This document shows, piece after piece, positions 8,605 to 17,246 of a stretch of 64,000 nt of DNA. Both the position numbers and the translations under genes were made by a program. Source of the DNA: JAIBJN01 sp963775625 (GTDB lineage: Bacteria > Actinomycetota > Thermoleophilia > Gaiellales > Gaiellaceae); contig CAVZJM010000011.1 in NCBI GenBank assembly GCA_963775625.1, positions 1 to 64,000 of the forward strand, given 5' to 3'. Below the pieces are notes generated by a model. The model was not told where the DNA came from, searched no databases, and worked only from the letters and a program-made list of their open reading frames with translations. Positions within the stretch are counted from its first letter, which is position 1; the number at the start of each line of letters is the position of its first letter.

Positions 8605-8769
8605 GAGGGTTTGGCGGAATAGTCGCTCGTCGCCGGGGTGCGATGGTCGTTCCGAGGCAAGGACGCAGGGAGTGCTCGTAGCCAAGGCTACGGGCGCGAC
8701 TGAGGACGCAGACCTCGGGGCGAGCAGCGCGGCCCGGCGGCACAGGCGGCTATTTCGTCAAACCCTCCT
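8603..8769. repeat. Long covarying palindromic element, copy 1
   Basis: This 167-bp imperfect palindrome fills the gap between the convergent SDR and enolase genes, starting inside the SDR stop codon and ending two bases before the enolase stop. Outer arms are AGGAGGGTTTGGCGGAATAG (8603-8622) and CTATTTCGTCAAACCCTCCT (8750-8769), pairing at 18 of 20 positions. A conserved core follows: CTCGTCGCCGGGGTG (8626-8640), GAGGCAAGGACGCAGGGAG (8654-8672), a central hairpin GTAGCC-AA-GGCTAC (8678-8691), GGGCGCGAC and GAGGACGC. A second copy lies at 62187-62350 with the same core but different, still paired, outer and central stems. It could be a large transcription terminator, a structured RNA or a non-coding mobile element. 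Confidence 0.85.
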
Positions 8770-8770
8770 A

Positions 8771-9946
8771 CTAGGGCTCGACCCGGTACTTGGAGACGGC
8801 CTCCTCGACGAGCTCGATGCCCAGGCCGGGCTCGGTCGGCAAGGGGATCCTGCCGTCCCGCACCTCCGGTTCGGGCCGGACGAGCTCGGCGCGCAGCGGC
8901 GACGCGTACAGCTCGGGCGAGAGAACCTCGATGAAAGGCGCGTTCTCGGTCGCCGCCTGGAAGTGACACTCCGCCGCGATCGTGATCCCCGTCTTCCAGC
9001 CGTGCGGGATGACGAGGGCCCCGTGCAGCGAGGCGAGGTCGGCGATGCGCCGGAGCTCCGTGAGACCCCCGCAGCGGTTGACGTCAGGCTGCAGGACGTC
9101 GACGCGACCGCGCTCGAGCCACTCGCGGCACTCGTGCACCGTCGCCGCGAGCTCCGCGCCGGCCACGCGCGTCTGGACGCGCTCGGCGAGCTTGGCGTGC
9201 CCGGCGAGGTCGTCGTGCTGGAGCGTCGCCTCGGCGAAGTAGATGTCGCAGTCCTCGACGCGCTCGAGCACCCGGAGCGCGGCGCGCCAGTCGTGCCAGC
9301 GATACCCGAAGTCGACGGCGAGGGTGATGTCGTCCCCGAGGAGCCGACGCCCCTCGCGGAGGCACTCGACAAGCTCGCGGTCGCTCACGAGCTCGCCGAA
9401 GAAGACCTCCATCTTCACCGCCCGGTAGCCGAGCTCGAGCGCGCGGCGGAACTGTGCCGCGATCGCCTCCATCATCTGGTCGATCGTGCGGCCCTTGACC
9501 CCGCCGGGCCAGATCGTCGCGTACGGGGTGATCGCCTCCCGCCGTGCCCCGCCGAGGAGCTGGTAGGCGGGTCGGCCGAGCTGCTTCCCGGCGAGGTCGT
9601 AGAGCGCGACGTCCACGGCGGAGAGGGCGTGGATCCCGAGCCCGCGGCGACCGTGGTAGACGGTCGCCTCGTAGAGCCTGCGCTGGAGGGCTGGGACCTC
9701 GAACGGATCGGCGCCGAGCAGAGCGTTCCTGAGGCCGCGGCTCCAGTCGAAGAGGTCGTCCATGAGGAGGAGCTCGCGTACGGCCCCTGCGGGGGCGTCC
9801 GTCTCGCCGATCCCCGTCCGGCCGTCCTCGTCGGCGATCCGGACGACGATCGTCTCGGTCGACCCGTCCAGATCGGCAGGGTCGACCGGGGCGGCACGCA
9901 GGGGGATCGCCTCGACCTCGACGACTCGGGAGACATGGGCGCTCAC
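8771..9946 (-). CDS. Mandelate racemase/muconate lactonizing enzyme family, probable acid-sugar dehydratase
   Basis: A 391-aa enolase-superfamily enzyme. Members abstract a proton alpha to a carboxylate and, in this subgroup, usually dehydrate an aldonate to a 2-keto-3-deoxy acid. The active-site set is complete: Lys178 in AVKMEVFF, metal ligands Asp212 (LAVDFGYRW), Glu239 (YFAEATLQ) and Glu265 (VAGAE), and His315 in IPHGWKTGI. Its GTG start at 9946 overlaps the stop of the mutarotase-like gene as GTGA, so translation is coupled. It is the last gene of a nine-gene minus-strand operon for sugar import and oxidation. Substrate is unknown; no lyase for the expected keto-deoxy product lies in the window. 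Confidence 0.88.
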   Translation of the reverse strand: MSAHVSRVVEVEAIPLRAAPVDPADLDGSTETIVVRIADEDGRTGIGETDAPAGAVRELLLMDDLFDWSRGLRNALLGADPFEVPALQRRLYEATVYHGRRGLGIHALSAVDVALYDLAGKQLGRPAYQLLGGARREAITPYATIWPGGVKGRTIDQMMEAIAAQFRRALELGYRAVKMEVFFGELVSDRELVECLREGRRLLGDDITLAVDFGYRWHDWRAALRVLERVEDCDIYFAEATLQHDDLAGHAKLAERVQTRVAGAELAATVHECREWLERGRVDVLQPDVNRCGGLTELRRIADLASLHGALVIPHGWKTGITIAAECHFQAATENAPFIEVLSPELYASPLRAELVRPEPEVRDGRIPLPTEPGLGIELVEEAVSKYRVEP

Positions 9947-10875
9947 AGCGCACCATCCTCCCCGGCCGCGAGCGGGCGTGCAAACAGCGTGTATCCGCAG
10001 CGCTCGCCCGGCTCGAGCCAGCGCGCCTGCCCGTGCTCCACGGCGGCCGCGAGGCCAAGCGAATGCGGGACCGAAGCGGGCTCGACGACCAGGAGCTCGG
10101 CGTGGCGGCGCCACGGGCCTCCGTAGGTCCGGGTCTCGTGCCAGACCCAGGCGTGGCGAAGCCACTCCGCGTCCCACGTGAGCTCGATCCCGTGGCCGTG
10201 CGCGGCGTTGCGCACGACGATGCGGCCGACTGGCAGATCGGCGGCGCAGAAGAGCCGGCTTCGTCTGCGCGCCAGCGGCCAGCGATCCGCTCGCTCGCGC
10301 GAGCCGTCGAGCAGGCGTACGTCTGGCCACGGCGTCGCGTCCGGAGGGGGCACGGGAGGCCCGTTCACCTCGTCCAGCTCGAAGGCACGCGCGTCGGGCA
10401 GCTCGAGCGAGACCTCGGGGTCGAGAAGCTCGAGTCCGAGCGCGACGTGCTCCACCGCGACGACCGGCACCCGTTCGCCTCCCGCCGTCAGGTCGACGGA
10501 GACGGCGAGACCGCCGTGAACGAGCTCGAGCCGTCGCTCGGCCCGCACGCCGTGGCCTTCCCACACGAGCGTGGCCGAGCTCTCGTCGAGCTCCTCCACC
10601 GCCCACGGATCGTTCGAGGCGCGCCCGTGGAACCCGTGCACGCGCCCGTCGACCCGGCACCCGTTGCCGGCGTTCGGAAGGAGCAGCTGCCACCCGCCCC
10701 GATAGGCGGCTGTCCACGTCGCTTCGTCGAGGTCGCCGGCGACCGGCGGCGTCGAGCCGAAGGGCGGACGCCCGAGCAGCTGCCGTCCGCTCCGAAGCTC
10801 GACGAGATCCAGGATCTCGGCGCCGTGGCCGGGGTCGGCCCTGACGACGACGTCGGGCGAGCGAAGGACGATCAC
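9943..10875 (-). CDS. Aldose 1-epimerase-like (galactose mutarotase fold) protein
   Basis: A 310-aa beta-sandwich protein resembling aldose 1-epimerases, which interconvert sugar anomers. Visible features include GGWQLLLPNAGNGCR, the carbohydrate-facing VHGFHGRASND with two histidines, a VEHVALGLELLDP stretch and a C-terminal VVEPASVPHSLGLA near the position of the family's catalytic Glu. Similarity is to the broad family, not a named member. GTG at 10875 overlaps the LacI stop as GTGA, and the 3' end overlaps the enolase start in the same way. In this operon it may present the anomer used by the dehydrogenase. Confidence 0.7.
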   Translation of the reverse strand: MIVLRSPDVVVRADPGHGAEILDLVELRSGRQLLGRPPFGSTPPVAGDLDEATWTAAYRGGWQLLLPNAGNGCRVDGRVHGFHGRASNDPWAVEELDESSATLVWEGHGVRAERRLELVHGGLAVSVDLTAGGERVPVVAVEHVALGLELLDPEVSLELPDARAFELDEVNGPPVPPPDATPWPDVRLLDGSRERADRWPLARRRSRLFCAADLPVGRIVVRNAAHGHGIELTWDAEWLRHAWVWHETRTYGGPWRRHAELLVVEPASVPHSLGLAAAVEHGQARWLEPGERCGYTLFARPLAAGEDGAL

Positions 10876-11903
10876 GACCGCGGGGGCGGCGCGGTCGAGC
10901 TGCGGACGACGACCTCGGGCTCGCCCGGGACGACGACGTCGCGGGGCTCGCCGCCGAGCAGCTGCTCGACGAGCGCGTCGACGGCAGCTGCGCCGAGCTC
11001 GGAGAGGGGCATGCGGATGGTCGTGAGGGGCGGCCGGAGGTAGTCGGCGAGCGGCATGTCGTCGTAGGTGACGAGCGAGAGATCCTCGGGAACGCGCAGG
11101 CGGAGCTGGGCAGCTTCGTGGAGCGCTCCCACGGCCTGCGCCAGCGTGCTCACGTACAGAGCGGTGAGGCCCGGATTCCCTTCCAGCAGGCTGCGGGCCG
11201 CCTGCGACCCACCCCGTTCCGAGAACTCGCCTTCGACCACCGGGGCTTCGGCAAGCCCGAGCCGCTCGGCCTGCTTCCGGAAGCCGGCGGCGCGCCGCCG
11301 TGCCGGATCGAGCGTCCGCGGGCCTCCGACGTGGCCGATGCGTTCATGTCCGAGCTGGACGAGGTGCTCGACCGCGGCGGCGCTCGCGCTCGCGTCGTCC
11401 ATGACGACGCTGCGCCCGCTCCCACGTACCGCGCGGTTGGCGAAGACGTGCGGGGTCGCCAGCTGCTTGACCGACCGGAGAAGGGGATGTCCAGGACTCG
11501 CCGACGCCACGATCAGGCCGTCGATCCGCCCGGCGCGGACGAGCCGGGCGAACACGTCGTTCGTCTCCCGGGCGACGAGGTCCTCGGCGAGCAGGACGAC
11601 GAAGTCCCGTTCGAGCGCCCGCCGAAACGCCCCGCGGACGATCCGCGCGTACACGGGCATCGCGAGGTTCGGGATCACGAGCCCGATCGAGCCCGTCTCC
11701 GCGCGCCGGAGGCCGCGGGCCGCCGCGTGCGGCCGATAGTCGAGCCGCCGCGCCGTTTCGAGCACGCGCTCCCGCGTGTGCGGGCGGACCGAGATGTCGG
11801 GCGAGTCGTTCAGGATGCGCGACGCCGTCGACTTCGAGACCCCGGCCGCGCGCGCGACGTCGAGCAGCCGCGCCCGCGCCGCCTGCTGTCCGTCCGTCTT
11901 CAT
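10872..11903 (-). CDS. LacI-family transcriptional regulator
   Basis: A 343-aa repressor. The N-terminal helix-turn-helix reads LLDVARAAGVSKSTASRILN with the hinge LDYRPHAAARGLR, followed by a periplasmic-binding-protein-like sugar domain (GLVIPNLAMPVYA, DGLIVASASP, HVGGPRTLDPARRRAAGF, VTYDDMPLADYLRPPLTTIRMP). ATG at 11903 follows GGAGGA and overlaps the stop of the upstream SDR as ATGA. It lies inside the operon it most likely controls, with seven bases of coupling on both sides. Candidate operators of LacI type (GAAAYCGGTTGC) lie at 18912 and 19011 before the first gene. The effector would be the sugar or an intermediate. Confidence 0.93.
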   Translation of the reverse strand: MKTDGQQAARARLLDVARAAGVSKSTASRILNDSPDISVRPHTRERVLETARRLDYRPHAAARGLRRAETGSIGLVIPNLAMPVYARIVRGAFRRALERDFVVLLAEDLVARETNDVFARLVRAGRIDGLIVASASPGHPLLRSVKQLATPHVFANRAVRGSGRSVVMDDASASAAAVEHLVQLGHERIGHVGGPRTLDPARRRAAGFRKQAERLGLAEAPVVEGEFSERGGSQAARSLLEGNPGLTALYVSTLAQAVGALHEAAQLRLRVPEDLSLVTYDDMPLADYLRPPLTTIRMPLSELGAAAVDALVEQLLGGEPRDVVVPGEPEVVVRSSTAPPPRS

Positions 11904-12694
11904 TCCTCCTCCGTAGCCGGGCCGGCCAGGTCGGGCGCGGGCGGGTACGGGTAACAGCGCGCGCCCGCCCCGCCGTCCACCGCGAGGAAGGCGCCGGTCA
12001 CGAACGAGGCGTCCGGGCCGAGCAGGAACGCAACGACGGCCGCGACCTCGTCGGCTCGCCCGATCCGCCCGAGGGGATGGAGGTCGGCGTACGAGGCCCA
12101 TTCCGCCTTCGGGTCGGCCGCCTCCGCGGCGGTCCGCTCCGACATCGGCGTGTCGATCGCGCCCGGTCGCACCGCGTTGCAGCGGATCCCGGCCGACCCG
12201 TACTCGACCGCGACCTGGCGCGTGAGCGCGTCGACTCCGCCCTTCGAGGCCTCGTACGCAAAAGAGGCCGGAAACGCCGCCACCGCCTCGAGAGAGCTGA
12301 CGTTCACGATCGCGCCGGCGGTTCGCGCGCGAAGGAACCGGGTCGTGGCGACGGAGCACCCGTACGCGGTGCCGAGCAGGTTGACGGCGAGCGTGCGCTC
12401 GAGGGCGGCGTCACCGACCTCGTGCGCCCGGCCCCGGATCTCGATCCCCGCGTTGTTCACCCACCCCGTCAGCGTCCCCGCCCGCTCCGCCTCGTCCGCG
12501 GCATGCTCGTGCGTCGAGCGCTCCGCGACGTCGCCGATGATCGGCGCGAAGTGATCGCCCAGCTCGGCCGCGGCTCGTGCGAGCGCGTCGGCGTCCGCGT
12601 CGACGCCGACCACGCGCCAGCCGTCCGCGAGGCAGCGGGCGGCCGTTGCGCGGCCGATGCCCATCGCGGCACCGGTGACGACGACGACGTTCAC
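11900..12694 (-). CDS. SDR-family sugar dehydrogenase
   Basis: A 264-aa short-chain dehydrogenase with VTGAAMGIGRATAA as cofactor loop, VNNAGIEIRG, catalytic Ser in NVSSLEAVA and YEASKGG as the Tyr/Lys pair. TGAFLAVDGGAGARCYP closes the fold. GTG at 12694 overlaps the lactonase stop as GTGA, and its stop overlaps the LacI start as ATGA. Between an SMP-30 lactonase and a regulator, it probably oxidises a free sugar to its lactone (or a downstream alcohol), as in non-phosphorylating sugar oxidation pathways. Substrate cannot be told from sequence. Confidence 0.88.
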   Translation of the reverse strand: MNVVVVTGAAMGIGRATAARCLADGWRVVGVDADADALARAAAELGDHFAPIIGDVAERSTHEHAADEAERAGTLTGWVNNAGIEIRGRAHEVGDAALERTLAVNLLGTAYGCSVATTRFLRARTAGAIVNVSSLEAVAAFPASFAYEASKGGVDALTRQVAVEYGSAGIRCNAVRPGAIDTPMSERTAAEAADPKAEWASYADLHPLGRIGRADEVAAVVAFLLGPDASFVTGAFLAVDGGAGARCYPYPPAPDLAGPATEEE

Positions 12695-13561
12695 GGCGAC
12701 CACCCGAAGCGCGGACGCGGAAGGGGCGCGCCGGGCGTATCGAGCTCGAGCACGGAGAGGAAGCGCTCGCCGTAGTTGGCGGCGACGAGCCGGCTCGTGC
12801 CCGGGACGAAGGCGATGTTCGTCGGCTCGTGCAGGACGTAGCGCAGCGGGTCGTGCGCGAGCAGCCGGAGCTCGCCGTCGGGCTCGAGGGCGAAGACGGC
12901 GTCGGGAGCCCAGCAGGAGATGAGCAGTCGACCGCGGGCATCGAGCGCGAGCCCGTCGGGAACCGTGCCCGGCATCTCGACGAGCACGCGCCGATCCGCG
13001 AGCGCCCCGTCGGCGCCGATGGTGAGGGCCGAGACTCCCGGCAGGCTCGACTCGACGACGGCGAGCGTGCGTCCCTCGTCGACGACGGCCAGCCCGTTGG
13101 GGAAGCGCGACGCGGTCGTGTCGACCACCCGTGTCTCGCCGTCGGGCGAGACGGCGAAGACGCAGCCGTCGTCCTGCCCCCAGGCGCCCGTGTCCGTGTA
13201 GAGGAGCGTCCCCGAGGGGAGGAAGGCCGGGTAGTTGGGCTCGGCGGCGGGGCGATCCGGCGCTCCGCGCGAAACGAGGTCGACCGCCCCGTCCGGCGTG
13301 ATTCTGAACACTCCCGCCTCGGCGATGGTCGCGCAGAACGCGTTGCCGTCGCCGTCGAGGGCGAACCCGAGCGTCCGGCCCGGGAGCCGGGCGATCTCCT
13401 CGCGGCTCGCCGTCGAGCCGCCCACGGTAGACCTGGCCCTCCTCGCCGCCGGCCCAGACGACGCCGTCGTCGTCGATCGCCAGCCCCTCGGCGTGGTCGA
13501 TTCCGCGCCAGACGAGCTCGATGAGCTCGACGGGCAGAAGCGGCTTCACGTGGGTGCTCAT
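12691..13561 (-). pseudogene. SMP-30/gluconolactonase-like beta-propeller, interrupted by one frameshift
   Basis: SMP-30/gluconolactonases hydrolyse sugar lactones to aldonates. The N-terminal part starts at ATG 13561 (MSTHVKPLLPVELIELVW, then HAEGLAIDDDGVVWAGGEEG). The frame then slips, and the rest of the propeller continues in another frame as REEIARLPGRTLGFALDGDG through NGLAVVDEGRTLAVVE and PDGLALDARGRLLISCW to 12691. The total of 871 bases is one more than a multiple of three. Removing one G from the GGG around 13421-13423 restores a continuous 289-aa protein of normal length and motif order. The rest looks intact and both ends keep 4-base overlaps with neighbours, so a sequencing error is more likely than a dead gene. 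A shorter start exists at GTG 13425. Confidence 0.8.
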
Positions 13562-15349
13562 GGGGCGGCGCTCGCCTGCGGGAGCCTCGGGGCGGCCTCG
13601 ATCAGCCGCCGGGTGTACTCGTCCTCGGAGTGGGACAGCAGGGTCTCGACCGGCCCTTCCTCGCGGACGATGCCCTGCTCGAGCACGAGGACGCGATCGG
13701 CGATCGCCGCGACGACTCCGAGATCGTGGGAGATGAAGAGGAGCGCGAGCCCGAGCTCGGCGCGCAGCTCCTCGAGCAGCTCGAGCACCGCCGCCTGAAC
13801 GGACACGTCGAGGGCTGACGTGATCTCGTCGCAGACGAGCACGTCAGGTCTCGCCGCGAGCGCCCGCGCGATCGCGACGCGCTGCCGCTCGCCGCCGGAG
13901 AGCTCGTCCGGAAAGCGGTTGGCCAGCCGGGCGGGGAGCCGCACGCGCTCGAGCAGCTCTCCGACCTCCGCCTCCGCCTTCCGCCGCGGGCGATCCCGAA
14001 GCACGACGGCCGGGCGGGAGACCGCGTCACGCACGCGGTGCCGCGGGTTGAGCGAGTCGTAGGGGTTCTGGAAGACGATCTGAAGCCTGCGGCGGGCCTC
14101 CTTGGGGCGGTCTCTCACCTTCGGGGCCAGGGCGACGCCGTCCAGCACGATGCGCCCCGCCGAAGACGCGTGGAGGCCGGCCACCGCGCGCGCGATCGTC
14201 GTCTTCCCGCTTCCGGACTCGCCGACGAGCGCGACGCACTCGCCGTGCCCGAGCGCGAAGCTGACGTCGTGCGCGGCCACGACGCGCGCGTGGCCCCTGC
14301 CGTGCTCGGCGCTGAGTCGCTCGACGGCGAGGAGCGGCCCGGCTTCCTGCCCGCCGGCTCTCGCCCGCTGCAGCCCTTCGTCCAGGAGGGCCTGCGTCCG
14401 CCGCCACTCGAAGCAGCGGGCGCGACGTCCTCCCCCGACCTCTTCGAGCTCCGGCAGCTCGAGCTCGCAGCGCGCGACCTTCAGCGGGCAGCGAGGCGCG
14501 AACGCGCAGCCTCGAGGCCGGTCGTCGAGCCCCGGGGCGACCCCGGGGATCCCGCGCAGCTCGCGTCGACGGGCGTGATCGGGGATCGACGCGACGAGCC
14601 CGCGCGTGTACGGGTGCCTGGGCGCGCTGAGCACTGCCACGGTCGGCCCCTCTTCGACGATCCTCCCCGCGTACATGACGGCGATGCGGTCGGCGACCTG
14701 GGCGACGACCGCCAGGTCATGGGAGACGTAGACCATCGCCAGGTCCCGCTCGCGACGGAGCCGGTCGATCTCGCCGAGTATCCGCGCCTGGGTGACGACG
14801 TCGAGCCCCGTCGTCGGCTCGTCGAGCACGACGAGAGGCGGCTCGCAGACGAGCGCGACCGCGATCGTCACCCGCTGTTGCTGACCGCCCGAGAGCTGAT
14901 GGGGGTAGCGCCGGGTGAACTCGGTCCGCCGCCGGCAGGTGCACGCTCTCGAGCGCCTCCTCGACCGTCGAGAGCTCGCGCGCCGCCGCGTGCTCCTCGA
15001 GCATGTCCTGGATCGACCTCCGGATGCGAAGGGCGGGATTGAGCGAGTTTCCGGCATCCTGGGGAACGTACGAGACGAGTCGGCCCCGCAGCCGGCGCGC
15101 CGCTGCCTCGCCTCGGCCGCTCATCGCCTCGCCGGCCACCGTGATCTCGCCGGACGCGATGCGGACGCCCGGGCGGCAGTAGCCGAGGAGGGCGAGGGCG
15201 GTCGTCGTCTTCCCGCTCCCCGACTCCCCGACGAGGCCGAGGACCTCTCCGGGGGAGACCGCGAGCGAGACGTCCTCCACGATCGGCTCGCCGCCGGCGA
15301 GGCCGACCGTGAGCCCCTCGACTGCGAGCGTGGACGCCGGCCCGTTCAC
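13558..15349 (-). pseudogene. Fused Dpp/Opp-type ABC transporter ATPase (two NBDs), interrupted by one frameshift
   Basis: The gene encodes two ATPase domains in one chain, a DppD-DppF type fusion of about 597 aa. Domain 1 has GLVGESGSGKTTT and, after the frame change, HQLSGGQQQR and VVLDEPTTGLDV. It ends with the oligopeptide-family Cys-rich tail (CAFAPRCPLKVARC). Domain 2 has ALVGESGSGKTTIA, DELSGGERQRVAI and VLVCDEITSALDV. The frame slips in a GCGGCGG run near 14925-14936. Total length is 1792 bases, one over a multiple of three, and removing a G joins LPAA to TEFTRRYPHQL. GTG at 15349 overlaps the dppC-type stop, and the end overlaps the lactonase start. Frameshift by sequencing error is the simplest reading. 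Confidence 0.85.
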
Positions 15350-16209
15350 GCGAGGACTCCCGGCTGGGAGCGTCCGAGCGTTCGTGCGACGGCGTCGCCG
15401 ACGAGGTTGAGGGAGATGGTGAGGGTGGCGATGAGCCCGGCGGGGACGAGGATCACCCACGGGTTGAGCGTCAGGCCGTCGCGGTTCTCGCTGATGATGA
15501 GCGCCCAGTCGGAGTCGGGCGGCTGGAGCCCGAGCCCGAAGAAGTTGACCGACGCGACGAGGATGATCGAGTAGGTGAAGCGGAGGCCGAAGTCGGCCGC
15601 GATCGGCGAGACGATGTTCGGCAGGATCTCCCGCCGAAGCACGGCGAACGTTCGCTCGCCCCGGGCCACCGCCGCCTCGACGAATCCGCGCACCGACTGC
15701 TCGAGCGTCGCGGTGCGGACGATCCGGGCGACGAGCGGCGCCTGGACGAGAGCGACCCCGGCGACGAGTGCCGCCTTGCTCGTCCCGGCGCCCGTGATGA
15801 GGACGAGGATGAAGAGCAGCGCCGGGACGGAGATGAGCACGTCGGCGCCTCGCATGAGGACCGGGTCGACGAGCGTGCGAGAGTACCCGGCGACGAGACC
15901 GGCGAGCCCGCCGGCCGCGTAGGCGAGAAGCGTGGCGAGACCCGCCAGAGCGAGGACGCTGCGACCTCCCCAGAGCACACGCGAGAGCACGTCGCGGCCG
16001 AGGAAGTCGTAGCCGAGCGGCGCCTCGGCGCTCGGTCCCTCGAAGGGGATTCCCACCGGCTCGGTCGGGCTGTGCGGAGCGAAGAACGGCCCGAAGACGG
16101 CGATGGCGAGGACGAGGACGAGCAGGAGGAACCCGATCGCTCCCGTGCCGGTCCGAAGGAATCGCATCCGCTCGCGCATGCCTTCGGCTGTCTGCGAGAG
16201 CGCGCTCAC
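15346..16209 (-). CDS. Dpp/Opp-type ABC transporter permease (DppC-like)
   Basis: A 287-aa inner-membrane permease. N-terminal features typical of DppC/OppC are visible: a helix followed by FGPFFAPHSPTEP and APLGYDFLGRDVLSRVLWGG. The EAA-type loop is VEAAVARGERTFAVLRREILPN, and GLGLQPPDSDWALIISENRD is close to the family C-terminal signature. GTG at 16209 overlaps the dppB-type stop as GTGA. With its partner permease, double ATPase and binding protein it forms a complete importer; by operon context the cargo is probably a saccharide or glycoside rather than a peptide. Confidence 0.92.
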   Translation of the reverse strand: MSALSQTAEGMRERMRFLRTGTGAIGFLLLVLVLAIAVFGPFFAPHSPTEPVGIPFEGPSAEAPLGYDFLGRDVLSRVLWGGRSVLALAGLATLLAYAAGGLAGLVAGYSRTLVDPVLMRGADVLISVPALLFILVLITGAGTSKAALVAGVALVQAPLVARIVRTATLEQSVRGFVEAAVARGERTFAVLRREILPNIVSPIAADFGLRFTYSIILVASVNFFGLGLQPPDSDWALIISENRDGLTLNPWVILVPAGLIATLTISLNLVGDAVARTLGRSQPGVLA

Positions 16210-17246
16210 ACCGAGGTCCTGAGCTTCGGCACGAGGAGGACGACGATCAGGTCGGCGACGAGGTTGAGGCCGACGTAGACCGCGGCGATGAGGATCGCGA
16301 GCGATTGCACCTCGCGGACGTCCCTGATGTTCACCGCGTCCACGAGCTCCTTCCCGAGACCCGGGTAGGCGAACAGGAACTCCGTGACGATGATGCCGCC
16401 GATCAGGAACTGGATGTTCTGCGTGAAGACCTGCACGCTCGGCGCGAGCGCGTTTCGGATCGCGTACCGCCAGACGACGAGACGCTCGCGGAAACCGTTC
16501 AGCCGCGCCATCTGGACGTAGTTCGTCCCGAGCACCTCGATCATCCCCGCCCGGACCATGCGGACGGACGCCGCGGTCGTCACACCCAAGAGCGTCAGGA
16601 CCGGCAGAACGAGCTTCGACGGCTCCGAGAGGGGGTTCGCCCCCGGCGGGATGAGCGAGACCGGCGGGAGGACGTCGAGCCAGGCGAAGAAGAGGAGGAT
16701 GAGCAGCGAGCCGATCACGAACTCCGGAAGCGAGATGACCGCGAGTGAGCCCACCGAGATCGTGTGATCGGTCGGTCGGTCGGCCCGGAGCGCCGACACG
16801 ACGCCGAGCACGAGCGCGAGCGGAATCATGATGAGGGCGGTGATCCCGGCGAGCACGAACGAGTTTCGGATCTTCCACTTGACGTCGTCCCAGATCGGAA
16901 GCTCCCCGCCCTGGGCGTAGCCTGCCGCGGAGTTGCCGAGATCGCCCTGGAGCAGCCCTCCCAGCCAGTCGAGGTACCGCTCGGCCGCCGGCCGGTCGAG
17001 GCCCATGAGCCCGCGGAGCTCGGCGACGTTCTCCTCGGTCGCCGTGCGGCCGAGAATGGCGTTCGCCGCGTCGCCAGGAAGGATCTCCGTCGCGGCGAAG
17101 ACGAGGATGGACACGACGAAGAGCGTCAAGAGGGCGGCGGCGACTCGCCGGACCACGAACCACAGCAGGGGGTGGCCCCGCCGGCTCGGGGCCGGCGGGA
17201 TCGTCTCGAGTCGAGTCTCTGCCGTTGCCTCTAGACGTCGAGCCAC
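16206..17246 (-). CDS. Dpp/Opp-type ABC transporter permease (DppB-like)
   Basis: A roughly 346-aa permease of the DppB family. Recognisable parts are FVVRRVAAALLTLFVVSILV at the first helix, ILPGDAANAILG, LMGLDRPAAERYLDWLGGLLQGDLG, the cytoplasmic loop GTNYVQMARLNGFRERLVVWRYAIRNA and GGIIVTEFLFAYPGLGKELV. The start is uncertain. GTG at 17246, overlapping the end of the binding-protein gene by 16 bases, is the first in-frame option; a GTG just before the first helix is an alternative. No clear ribosome site precedes either. The stop overlaps the next permease start. Confidence 0.9.
   Translation of the reverse strand: MARRLEATAETRLETIPPAPSRRGHPLLWFVVRRVAAALLTLFVVSILVFAATEILPGDAANAILGRTATEENVAELRGLMGLDRPAAERYLDWLGGLLQGDLGNSAAGYAQGGELPIWDDVKWKIRNSFVLAGITALIMIPLALVLGVVSALRADRPTDHTISVGSLAVISLPEFVIGSLLILLFFAWLDVLPPVSLIPPGANPLSEPSKLVLPVLTLLGVTTAASVRMVRAGMIEVLGTNYVQMARLNGFRERLVVWRYAIRNALAPSVQVFTQNIQFLIGGIIVTEFLFAYPGLGKELVDAVNIRDVREVQSLAILIAAVYVGLNLVADLIVVLLVPKLRTSV

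Noticed and set aside
8640..8760. Coding frames running through palindrome copy 1 that give EARTQGVLV-type peptides, also seen in copy 2
   Set aside because: The shared peptide comes from the conserved DNA core. Arms differ and pair as hairpins, so structure rather than coding is conserved.
13418..13428. Programmed ribosomal frameshifting in the SMP-30 gene
   Set aside because: No slippery heptamer with downstream pseudoknot and no such precedent in the family; one-base insertion error is simpler.
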